From an uncultured Bacteroidota bacterium (GTDB taxonomy: Bacteria > Bacteroidota > Bacteroidia > Bacteroidales > CAIWKO01): a DNA stretch of 9,788 nucleotides. Positions 1 through 8,200 of the stretch are shown piece after piece. The position numbers and the translations under genes are program-made. Numbering within the stretch: position 1 is the first letter of the stretch; the number at the start of each line of letters is the position of its first letter. Location: the NCBI GenBank assembly GCA_937934705.1, contig CALGYY010000133.1, forward strand, positions 1 through 9,788. Reading direction: 5' to 3'. Below the pieces are notes generated by a model that was given only the letters and a program-made list of their open reading frames with translations, was not told the origin of the DNA and did no database searches.

Positions 1-828
1 CGCCCCCTTTGGTTATTCCTGGTCAGAAATTATATCGTGCTCCTGTTTCTGTTTCTGGAAAGCCTGGCCATCATCCTCTTTGTTAACAACAGCTATTACC
101 AGCGGGCCATCGTGGTCAGGGCCACCAACGGGATCACCGGTTTTTTCTTCGGACTGCGCAGCGGGGTCACCCAATACTTTTCGCTGAACACCATCAACGA
201 ACAGCTGGCGGAGGAAAACGCACGACTGTTAAGCCAGCAGGATGCTTCCTTCATCAAGACGGACCACCAGGTCTTCATCCGCAAGGACACCCTCTACCGC
301 CTGCAGTACCAGTACCTTACCGCAAGGGTGATCAATAATTCGACAAACAAAAGCGCCAATTTCATTACCCTGAACAAGGGCAGCCGCCACGGCATCAAAA
401 AGGACATGGCCGTGGTGAGCCCTACCGGTGTGGCAGGCGTGGTCTACGAGGTCTCGGAGAATTTCAGCACCGTGATGTCACTGCTTCACCCGCTCAGCAA
501 GATCTCCGCGAAGCTGAAAAAGCACGATTATGTCGGAACCGCTGTCTGGGAAGGCGGATCACCGGCCATCGGGAACCTGAAAGATATTCCCATCCATGTG
601 AAGGTGGCTGCAGGCGATACCGTAATCACAAGCGGTTATTCCCTCATCTTCCCTGAAGGCGTAATGATTGGCGTGGTCCGGTCTTTCGATGTGGGAATGG
701 GAAACGATTTTTACAATATCCGTATGCAATTGAGTACAGATTTCAATAATCTGAAACATGTGTATGTTATAAATAATCTAATGAAGGAAGAACTGCAGGA
801 ACTTGAAAGCCGTTCGGAGAAGCCATGA
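1..828 (+). CDS. mreC: Cell shape-determining protein MreC (5' partial)
   Basis: MreC is a bitopic inner-membrane protein whose periplasmic part forms filaments that link the MreB cytoskeleton to the wall-elongation machinery (MreD, RodA, PBP2). The frame is open from base 1, and the residues before the first in-frame GTG (base 37) continue a family-like start (an Arg-Asn followed by a hydrophobic helix, about bases 28-85), so the true start lies upstream of the window. A short coiled coil follows (about 172-300, INEQLAEENARLL), then the periplasmic beta domain (about 316-760) with family-typical stretches such as LNKGSRHGIKKDMAV, TGVAGVV and ITSGYSLIFPEGVMIG. The stop overlaps the mreD start (ATGA), so the two are translationally coupled. 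Identity is secure from sequence and context; only the extreme N-terminus is missing. Confidence 0.95.
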   Translation, partial: RPLWLFLVRNYIVLLFLFLESLAIILFVNNSYYQRAIVVRATNGITGFFFGLRSGVTQYFSLNTINEQLAEENARLLSQQDASFIKTDHQVFIRKDTLYRLQYQYLTARVINNSTNKSANFITLNKGSRHGIKKDMAVVSPTGVAGVVYEVSENFSTVMSLLHPLSKISAKLKKHDYVGTAVWEGGSPAIGNLKDIPIHVKVAAGDTVITSGYSLIFPEGVMIGVVRSFDVGMGNDFYNIRMQLSTDFNNLKHVYVINNLMKEELQELESRSEKP

Positions 829-1349
829 CGAATGAGATGCTGAAAAATCTGGGCCGTTTTATCCTGCTGGTGCTCCTGCAGGTGTTGGTGTTGAATAACA
901 TCCAGATCCGCGCTTTTTTAGTACCTCACCTTTACGTGCTTTTTATTTTGCTGCTCCCGTTTGAGACCCCGCGCTGGCTGCTGCTGCTTTCCGCCTTTTT
1001 CCTGGGATTATTCGTTGATTTGTTTTCGTACACGATCGGCCTGCATGCTGCGGCATGCACGCTCATCGCCTTTATCCGCCCGCTGGTGGTGAGGGTGATT
1101 GCCTCGAGGCAGACCTACGAACCCGGCATGAAACCGGGCATCAGTGGTCTGGGTTTCCGTTGGTTCCTGAATTATACGGCGCTTATGGTGATCGTTCACC
1201 ACCTGTTCCTCTACATGATGGAGGAGTTCCGTTTCTCCGGAATCCTGGATACCCTCTGGAAAACCCTGCTGAATACCGTGATCACTGTGGTGGTGATCAC
1301 ACTGACCCAATTGCTGGTATCAAGCACCTCTGCGCGATCATCCTCCTGA
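825..1349 (+). CDS. mreD: Rod shape-determining protein MreD
   Basis: MreD is the small polytopic inner-membrane partner of MreC in the elongasome. The 174-aa product has the expected size and about five hydrophobic segments: residues ~10-28, 35-64 (probably two helices, with the family-like GLFVDLFS at the end), 73-92, 113-131 and 145-164. The ATG at 825 is chosen because it overlaps the mreC stop (ATGA), the usual coupling. In many Bacteroidota mreD is followed by the PBP2 and rodA genes; here it is followed immediately by a convergent gene, and the last 12 bases of the two reading frames overlap tail to tail (1338-1349). The protein diverges quickly in sequence as the family does, so the call rests on size, topology and its position after mreC. 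Confidence 0.9.
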   Translation: MTNEMLKNLGRFILLVLLQVLVLNNIQIRAFLVPHLYVLFILLLPFETPRWLLLLSAFFLGLFVDLFSYTIGLHAAACTLIAFIRPLVVRVIASRQTYEPGMKPGISGLGFRWFLNYTALMVIVHHLFLYMMEEFRFSGILDTLWKTLLNTVITVVVITLTQLLVSSTSARSSS

Positions 1350-1772
1350 TCCGCCGATAATTTCGTCGTCGAGCCGGTCGTCGAACTTCAGGTTCTGGAT
1401 CTGCCACTTATCGTGCGGGCGGTAGAGGATAAAAGTGAAACGGATCGGCTGGCGGTCGTACCGCAGCATGTAATCCAGCAATACGAAGCTTTCGCCCAGG
1501 GTCCGCTTTTCGATCAGCTCATAACCGTAATACTGACCGATCATGGCCATGCCCTTTTTCAACTGCGCCTTGATGGCATCGATGGTTGTTTTTTCGCCGT
1601 TGAGCCATTTATTGGTGGAAAAAACATAATCCACCGCCTCATCAGAACCTTTGCTCTCAAAAAGTTCGAAGAAGCGGGTGGTGACGTCTTCCGCTTTTTC
1701 CTGAGCCTGCAAACTGAGGGGGAAGAGACTGATAAACAGGATAAATAAGGCGATCCATTGCTGAGCTTTCAT
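1338..1772 (-). CDS. Small exported protein, probable NTF2-like fold, unknown function
   Basis: The 144-aa product begins with a clear Sec signal peptide (residues 1-23, charged start, hydrophobic FILFISLFPLSL core, cleavage near LQAQ). The mature ~120 residues run helix-rich then beta-rich: a first helix with TRFFELFESKGSDEAVDYVF, then KTTIDAIKAQLKKGM, a GQYYGYELIEK strand, and a sheet with YMLRYDRQPIRFTFILYRP and KWQIQNLKFDD. This order and the terminal W-x-I-x-N-L-x-F strand suit an NTF2-like/cystatin-like alpha+beta cone, as in many small periplasmic Bacteroidota proteins; this is a fold inference, not a recognised named family. No catalytic motif is evident. It is transcribed leftward from a TATCTTTG box about 20 bases upstream and overlaps the mreD end by 12 bp. 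The C-terminus is a Gly/Ser tail (GGSGG). Confidence 0.8.
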   Translation of the reverse strand: MKAQQWIALFILFISLFPLSLQAQEKAEDVTTRFFELFESKGSDEAVDYVFSTNKWLNGEKTTIDAIKAQLKKGMAMIGQYYGYELIEKRTLGESFVLLDYMLRYDRQPIRFTFILYRPHDKWQIQNLKFDDRLDDEIIGGSGG

Positions 1773-1791
1773 AATTGCGGTTTTGATTACA

Positions 1792-1799
1792 CAAAGATA
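1792..1799 (-). promoter_or_regulatory. Bacteroidota-type -7 promoter box for the leftward exported-protein gene
   Basis: On the minus strand the octamer TATCTTTG is a perfect match to the Bacteroidota -7 consensus TAnnTTTG. Transcription would begin near base 1785, leaving a leader of roughly 13 bases before the ATG at 1772. The region where a -33 TTTG would sit (about 1818-1823) is only T-rich, so the upstream element is weak. The assignment rests on motif match and position only. Confidence 0.55.
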
Positions 1800-1846
1800 C
1801 CCAAAAAAATCATGTTAAAAAATTAGGTATAAACAGCCCGTTTTTC

Positions 1847-1854
1847 TACATTTG
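1847..1854 (+). promoter_or_regulatory. Bacteroidota-type -7 promoter box for the rightward exported-protein cluster
   Basis: TACATTTG matches TAnnTTTG exactly. A TTAG at 1823-1826, one base from the -33 consensus TTTG, lies 20 bases upstream, an acceptable spacing. The start of transcription would be near 1861, about 23 bases before the ATG at 1884. The 27- and 36-bp gaps further downstream contain no comparable box, so this promoter probably serves the three genes from 1884 to 9341. Confidence 0.55.
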
Positions 1855-1883
1855 CGTGCTTTTCTCCCTAAAATAAATTGAAC

Positions 1884-2417
1884 ATGCGGATTTTCAAAGG
1901 ATTTACCCTCTTATCATGTGTAGTGTTCCTGGCGGCAGCCGGTCTGACGTTCAGCGTGAATGCACAATCAGCATCATCTTCACTGAGTGGCAGCAGCCGG
2001 GTGACCATCCCCGGAAGTGAAGTGACGATGGAACTGCCCAATGTCTATCAGTATGACGAAGGACAGGGGGCCTGGGTTTATGCCGGGGCCTCATCGGGGA
2101 TTTCGGTGCAGGTGCTGAAAACCACTGGCTTTGAAACCCTTTCGCGTGCGGTGACCAAAGAGAAGCTTGAAAAGCAGCAAATGAAGTTTTTATCCTCAGA
2201 AGAGCTGAGCACGGGCAGCGGACTGAAAGCCCGCCTGTTTCAGATGAGTATGACGGTTCAGTCCCCATCGGAAGAAAAAGCCGTGGATTTTATCCGAATG
2301 GTTTTCATCTGCGGAAACGATCAGATGAGTACCATGGTCACAGCCAACTTCCCGAAGGTCACCGAATCCCTGCTTCAGGAACCCCTCCGTACCTCACTGC
2401 TGAGCATCAACTTTTAA
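1884..2417 (+). CDS. Exported protein of unknown function
   Basis: I do not recognise this 177-aa protein as a named family. The start is taken at ATG 1884 (MRIFKGFTLLSCVV) rather than the in-frame TTG two codons earlier, because ATG is the usual start and suits the short AT-rich leader. A signal peptide covers residues 1-~28, ending FSVNAQ. The mature part has alternating strands (SRVTIPGSEVTMELPNVYQY, GAWVYAGASSGISVQVLKT) followed by a charged helix (RAVTKEKLEKQQMKFL) and further strands. The layout, with a short pre-strand 'proline-ended' hydrophobic peptide, a stress-like sheet and a helix, is loosely like the PsbP/DcrB (Mog1-type) fold used by small bacterial envelope proteins; this is a weak inference. 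It sits first in a same-strand set with two T9SS cargo genes, 27 bp before the next, so it may act with them at the envelope. It lacks a T9SS sorting domain itself and no lipobox Cys is present. Confidence 0.8.
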   Translation: MRIFKGFTLLSCVVFLAAAGLTFSVNAQSASSSLSGSSRVTIPGSEVTMELPNVYQYDEGQGAWVYAGASSGISVQVLKTTGFETLSRAVTKEKLEKQQMKFLSSEELSTGSGLKARLFQMSMTVQSPSEEKAVDFIRMVFICGNDQMSTMVTANFPKVTESLLQEPLRTSLLSINF

Positions 2418-2444
2418 TCAAGGCATCAACTACCCCCCGGCTTT

Positions 2445-5231
2445 ATGAAAAGAATCTTACTTGCATGTATCGTCCTCTTTGTTATTGGCAACAGTCAGCT
2501 CAGGGCGCAGACCCATACTGTATCCTACTTTGTGGATTGGGAGACTGAAAACCAGTTCATGTGGGGGCCCAATGGCAGCCTGTTTTCCATGGATACATCC
2601 ATCAACCTTTTTGATGTGGATGAGGATGATGTGGTGACCGCAGGCTTTTTTGAAAACATCTTCGGTGGTGATTTCGGCGCAGGCCTCACTATCGACTACT
2701 GGCTGAAGCTCGGATCGAACTTCACCATACAGGGCTTTCACACCGGTTATGTGGATGTGGACTATCCCACGAAGATCGACCTGACCTTTCCCGACGATTA
2801 CACCTGGAACCCCGGACAGACCATCACCATTGAGTCGGAGTACTCCGTAGAACCGGGCTGGGATCTGACCAGCCACTTCCCCTCATCAGGCTCCATTTCA
2901 TTCGACCTCTACTTTGGCTTCAACATCGATGTGGATGCCACCATCTGTATCTGGAGCTGCACCTCTTTCGACGTCTTCGAGGTGGGCGTACCGCTGGATA
3001 CCACCATACTTTTCTCCATCAGCGATTCCAACGGGGTTGCCTCGGTGACCTATCCCTGGTATGACCCCAATATCGGTTTCTACTTCGAGCACGACACCAT
3101 CCTCCCGCTGGTTTTCAATAACCTTGGGGGTATCGGTCTCAGCGGGACCATCACCCTGCCCTATGTGGAAACACAGGACTATATGCTGTCCGGCGACAAA
3201 TGCCTTTATGCCAAGGGCGACAGCGCTTACCTGACCCTCGACCTTGACATCCTTCAGTTCCTGTCGGCCTTTGATCCCGACCTGGCTGCCATCATCTCCA
3301 TGCTCAACGGAACCATCGACATCGGCGGAGGCATCACTGTGGATTACAGCCTGCTGACCATGAACCTGCTGGCACAGGACTTCATGGTCCAGGATTTTTC
3401 TTTCTGCCCCACCCTCTGGGCCCACCTCTCATTCCCCATGAACCTGCCCTATACCATCACCGACCCGGCCAACGGAAACGCCCAGGTGGGAGCGGGTTTC
3501 AACGATACCATGGTGTTCCAGGTAGACCACCACCTCAATGTGACCTTTCCGTGCAACGGACCGCCGACCTATCCCATAGGGGTTTATTTCTCGATGGATA
3601 ACGAGTTCAGGAACCATACCTGGGACAGTATCGCCTTTACCTTTGTGCTGACGGCTTTCACCTTCACGCTCAACCTGCCGTCATTCCCCGTGCTTCCGGA
3701 TGTATGCCTTCCGGCCTATTGCGTTGTGACCGAAGTTCCCTGTGGAGAAAAAGCCCCGGTATGCTATGATACGGTCTGCTTCCCTGAGATGTGCTTTGGT
3801 CCGCTGAACATCCCGCTGTCGGATCCGAGTTATACGATAGGACCGCTGATCGACCTGTCGATCCCGCTGGGCTATATCCCGCTGACCTGGTTTGATGAAA
3901 CCTGGGAGCTGCAGGGCTTCCATCCCAACCTGACGGGTTCTTTCGATACCATTGTACCGGGGACGTCCATCACACCTACCTTACCGATGTCGACCGAAAT
4001 CGACGGGCCCAATGTGATCTGCTTCGGGGATACAACAGCGGTAATCACCGTCATCGTCACCGGAGGTACCCCGCCCTACACCTATGAATGGTCCACAGGA
4101 ACCACCAACACCACCAACTCCCCGACCGACAGCATCGTGGCCGGCGTGGGTTCGTACAGCTGCACCATCACAGATGTGAACGGCTGTACCCAGACCGAAC
4201 AACTGACAATCTATTACATCAACCCGGAAATCTTATCGTCGATCATCAAGGAAGATATCAACTGCGCGGGCGACAGCACCGGCTGGGCCATTGTCCTGGC
4301 ATCGGGCGGTACCCCCGGTTACACTTATGAGTGGGCGCCCTATGGCGGCACCAATGATACGGCAGCCGGACTATGCCAGGGAACCTATACGGTGACCATC
4401 ACCGATTCGGTGAACTGTACCCTGGAAGATACGGTCACCCTGATCGATCTGCACCCCCTGCCCCCGGTGAATTTCGTGGGCGACCCGCTGGAAGGCTGTC
4501 AGCCCCTGGTGGTGCAGTTTGAAGAACTGAGCGCCCCGGAGGGACAAACCTACGACTGGCATTTCGGTGACGGTTTCACCGATACCATCAGCAACCCGAT
4601 TCATATCTATGATACATTCGGATATTTCGATGTATGGCTGACCGTGGTTTCCGTGTGGGGCTGCGACAGCACTTTGTCGTTTAACGATTATGTTTGGGTT
4701 CACCCCAAACCGGAAGCGGAATACATCTACGACCCGCATACCGTGCTGGCCACCATTGATCCTTCCTGGACGGTGAGTTTCATCGATCAGTCGAGCTGGG
4801 CCTGGTCGTGGCTCTGGAATTTCGATGATGAAGGCAGCGGAAGCGCCAACACATCCACTAACCCCAATGTGATCCATTCATTCAGCGAGGAGGGGATTTT
4901 CACGGTGACCCTGTATGTGACGAGCGAGTATGGCTGCATGGATACGGTATCGCATGAGGTGGAGATCATCGATGATATTCTGGAGATCCCGAATATCTTC
5001 ACCCCGAATAATGACGGGGTCAACGACCTTTACGAGATCAAAAACATTGAAAAATACCCCAACAACAAGCTGGTGATCTTCAACCGCTGGGGGGTTAAGG
5101 TTTTCGAGCAGCACCACTACCGCAACACCTGGAATGGAGAGGGGTTGGCTGACGGAACCTATTATTTCATCTTTGAATCAGGCAAGGAGGGTGATGAGGT
5201 TGTGGAAGGCACCATTACGATCCTGAGATAA
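2445..5231 (+). CDS. T9SS type B cell-surface protein with SprB repeats and PKD domains
   Basis: The 928-aa product carries a signal peptide (residues 1-22, ending LRAQ). Residues ~23-520 form a long beta-rich, acidic region I cannot assign, containing six cysteines within 30 residues (C421, 426, 433, 440, 445, 450). Two SprB-like repeats follow (~525-593 with GGTPPYTYEW and YSCTITDVNGC; ~605-667 with GGTPGYTYEW and YTVTITDSVNC). Two PKD domains come next (~673-755 with WHFGDG at 705-710; ~756-842 with WNFDDE at 791-796). The end is a gliding-motility-associated CHU_C/type B sorting domain (847-928: IPNIFTPNNDGVND, FNRWG at 879-883, GTYYF at 904-908). Such domains route proteins through T9SS to the surface or medium. 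PKD and SprB modules in this phylum occur in adhesins and filamentous surface proteins; no enzyme motif is visible. A structural or adhesive role is inferred. Confidence 0.9.
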   Translation: MKRILLACIVLFVIGNSQLRAQTHTVSYFVDWETENQFMWGPNGSLFSMDTSINLFDVDEDDVVTAGFFENIFGGDFGAGLTIDYWLKLGSNFTIQGFHTGYVDVDYPTKIDLTFPDDYTWNPGQTITIESEYSVEPGWDLTSHFPSSGSISFDLYFGFNIDVDATICIWSCTSFDVFEVGVPLDTTILFSISDSNGVASVTYPWYDPNIGFYFEHDTILPLVFNNLGGIGLSGTITLPYVETQDYMLSGDKCLYAKGDSAYLTLDLDILQFLSAFDPDLAAIISMLNGTIDIGGGITVDYSLLTMNLLAQDFMVQDFSFCPTLWAHLSFPMNLPYTITDPANGNAQVGAGFNDTMVFQVDHHLNVTFPCNGPPTYPIGVYFSMDNEFRNHTWDSIAFTFVLTAFTFTLNLPSFPVLPDVCLPAYCVVTEVPCGEKAPVCYDTVCFPEMCFGPLNIPLSDPSYTIGPLIDLSIPLGYIPLTWFDETWELQGFHPNLTGSFDTIVPGTSITPTLPMSTEIDGPNVICFGDTTAVITVIVTGGTPPYTYEWSTGTTNTTNSPTDSIVAGVGSYSCTITDVNGCTQTEQLTIYYINPEILSSIIKEDINCAGDSTGWAIVLASGGTPGYTYEWAPYGGTNDTAAGLCQGTYTVTITDSVNCTLEDTVTLIDLHPLPPVNFVGDPLEGCQPLVVQFEELSAPEGQTYDWHFGDGFTDTISNPIHIYDTFGYFDVWLTVVSVWGCDSTLSFNDYVWVHPKPEAEYIYDPHTVLATIDPSWTVSFIDQSSWAWSWLWNFDDEGSGSANTSTNPNVIHSFSEEGIFTVTLYVTSEYGCMDTVSHEVEIIDDILEIPNIFTPNNDGVNDLYEIKNIEKYPNNKLVIFNRWGVKVFEQHHYRNTWNGEGLADGTYYFIFESGKEGDEVVEGTITILR

Positions 5232-5267
5232 GTGAGCGCATTAATTTTTCATAAATATATCAGAATT

Positions 5268-8200
5268 ATGGAACTGAAAAGATCCCTGCTTAAGTGTGCC
5301 CTGGGCATCCTGGTGTCAGGAGCGATGGCTGTGATGCCCTTTCAGGCGTCAGCGACGAATATCAGCGTGAGCGGAGTCATCTCCGCACCTGTTACATGGT
5401 CGGCCGATACGGTTTTTGTAGATGGTGATGTGAGTGTGAACAACGGGGTGAGCCTGACGGTGAATCCCGGCGTGAAGGTGATCTTTACAGGGCATTACCA
5501 CATCAATGTCCAGGGGAGCATGCGGGTGAACGGAACAGAGGGGGCGCCTGTACTGTTTACCGTCAGTGATACGACCGGCTTTACCAATATGACTATTCCG
5601 AATGGCGGCTGGCAGGGCATCCGGCTCGACAGTCTTCAGGCAGGCAATGATTCCTCTGTGTTCAGGTATTGCCATTTCGAATATGGCAAAGCCAACGGCA
5701 GCGGTAAGGATGCGCACGGCGGGGCCTTATTCATCAATGCTTTCAGCAAGGTAAAAATCGTGAACTGCAGTTTCGATCATTGCTGGGCCACCAGCGACGG
5801 GGGTGCGGTATACGTAAAAGCCGCTACAGCTTATATCAGCGGGAATACCTTTACGAACGGGAAATCAGGACGTGGAGCGGGTATCTGCTGCGATAATTCC
5901 TGGCCGCTGATCCGCCTCAATACCTTTTCAAAGAATTACGCTACCAGTATGGGCGGTGCCATCGCCTGCGTCAGCAGTGCGGCCCCTGAAATGATTAATA
6001 ACCTGATGTATGATAACCTCGCATATCTGGGAGGCGGGATGGCATTTTTCAATGCAGGCAACCTCAGCAGGGTGGTCAACAGCACCATTACCAATAACAG
6101 GGCGAATTACGGGGGCGGTGTTTCCAGCATTGCAACGGATGCCACGTTCACCAACACCATCCTGTTTTCAAATATTGCCGCTGCCGGTCACGAAGTGACC
6201 CTGCTGGATACGGATTCAGATCCGAATTTCTATTATTGTGATATACAAGGCGGTTTGACCGACTTCGGAGGTTCCGGATCCGGTGCCGCCTACAGCGGGA
6301 TCTATCAGGATAATATGAATGCATATCCTGAATTTAATGATACGGCATCCACTGATTATTCGATCAGGACCATTTCGCCCTGTATGGATGCGGGCACGCC
6401 CGACACAACGGGATTGCACCTGGCTGCAACGGATATTGCCGGCAACGGGCGCATCAATATGGCGCGCATTGATATCGGCGCCTATGAGCGGCAGCAGGTC
6501 GTGAATGTATGCGGGAATATCACGCAGAACACGATCTGGAATGCGGATACGGTCAAGGTCGAATGTGATATCACCATCGCGGACGGCGCCACACTGAGCA
6601 TCGTCCCGGGCGTATATGTGGAGATGCAGGGGTGGTATGGTTTCACCGTGCGTGGCAGTCTGCAGGCCACAGGAACAGCAGGGGAGGAGATCATGTTCAC
6701 CCCAAAGAATATCGTGAGCGGATGGAAAGGGATACTGTTTGATACCATCAATCCGGCCAACGACAGCACATTGCTGGAATACTGCACCTTTCAGTTCACC
6801 AACGACCCTGCGGGTCCGGGCACCTTGTGTTTCCTGAGCACTTCCAGGGCCAGGGTTTCGGATTGCGAATTCCTGCAGAATGTCCAGTTTGTCAGCGGAG
6901 GGATCACGCTCTGGTTTTCTGGTCCCCGCATCATGAATTGCTCATTCTTATATAACAATGGCTCAGGTGTAGGAGGTAAGGCCGGGGCTCTTTACGTGGC
7001 TTATGATTCGGAAGCCATCGTGGAAGGATGCGTGATCTCGATGAACACAGCCGGGAAGTCTGGCGGTGTCTGCTGCGAAGCCGCTGAACTGACCCTTGTG
7101 AATTGCCTGCTGACCAATAATTACGGACAGCTCACAGGAGCCGGGGCGGTGTATGCGGATTCAGCGGATGTGGAGATGATCAACTGCATCCTGGCCAATA
7201 ATTATTCGCAGGATCACGGCGGGGCCGCGATTTTCCGCAAGGCAGAAGGCGAGCTTGTCAACTGCAATGTAGTCAACAACCAGTCTGCCGGTAACGGAGC
7301 AGGAATCTACAGCGATGAATCCCTCCTTGACATTATCAACAGTATCCTCTATGGAAACGAGCTGTTTTCGGGTGATTCCAACCAGATCTATATTGAAGAT
7401 TCACTGACCATCATTGATATTGCCTTCTCGAACATCCGCGACGACAGCAGCGGCATTGCCCTGGGGACCTATGCCGACTGGTCTCAGATTGCATATGAAG
7501 ACAACATCAGCACCGATCCGTTGTTCGTCGATCCCACGGCCTGTCCGGGAATGAGCTGCGACGGACTGCTGGCTGACTGGTCACTGGATCCCTGCTCACC
7601 GATGTACAATATGGGAGAGCCCGATACAGTGGGGATGGGATTGCCCCTGCTGGATTTTGGCGGTTCACAGCGAATCTTTGCTGACACTATTGATATCGGG
7701 GCCTATGAGCTGGTGAAGCCTTACATCACCCAGCAGCCGGTTGATTATTCGGTTTGCCAGGGGGGCGATGCCTGGTTCGGCGTGGAAGTGGAAAGCAACA
7801 TCCCGCTGAGCTTCGAGTGGCAGCTGAAACCTTTTGGCGCCGGCAGCTTCAATACTGCGCCGGGGATTTCGGACCAGCCGGAGTATAATCTCGCTGGCGT
7901 CAGCGGAGCCCAGGACGGGGATCAGTACCGTTGCATTATCACGGCAGCCTGCAGTCAGACCCTGACGAGCAGTACCGTGACTCTCCACGTCCAGACCAAT
8001 CCCCAGATCGGGACTGAACCTGTTCCCGTTTCGGTCTGCCAGGGAGCACAGGCGGATTTCAATATTACGGCAAGCGGCTCGGTGCTGACATATCAGTGGC
8101 AGCAGCGTCCCTTCGGCAGTTCGGTATGGAGCAACTGCATCGGGGCATCAGCCACCACGGCTCATTACATCATTCCTTCAGTTCCTCTGGCGCTGAACAA

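Noticed and set aside
1413..1748. 111-aa plus-strand open frame opposite the NTF2-like gene
   Set aside because: It lies fully antisense to a gene with a clear signal peptide and promoter box, has no leader or signal of its own, and its composition is that of a reverse-strand shadow.
2898..3425. 175-aa minus-strand open frame inside the 928-aa gene
   Set aside because: The His/Gly/Val-rich product is what the complementary strand of D/T/Y-rich coding DNA gives; the forward frame has a signal peptide and recognisable domains.
4371..4877. 168-aa minus-strand open frame opposite the SprB/PKD region
   Set aside because: Shadow of the forward frame, which carries PKD and SprB motifs here; no start context or promoter.
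5232..5267. Upstream GTG start for the 1357-aa protein
   Set aside because: The 12 extra residues would displace a well-formed signal peptide starting at ATG 5268; the GTG is two bases from the previous stop only by chance.
5358..7710. Polysaccharide lyase or pectinase role for the beta-helix modules
   Set aside because: The fold is shared with those enzymes but I see no conserved catalytic Asp/Lys/Arg pattern, and the Gly-turn ladder and Ig-like partners fit adhesins better.
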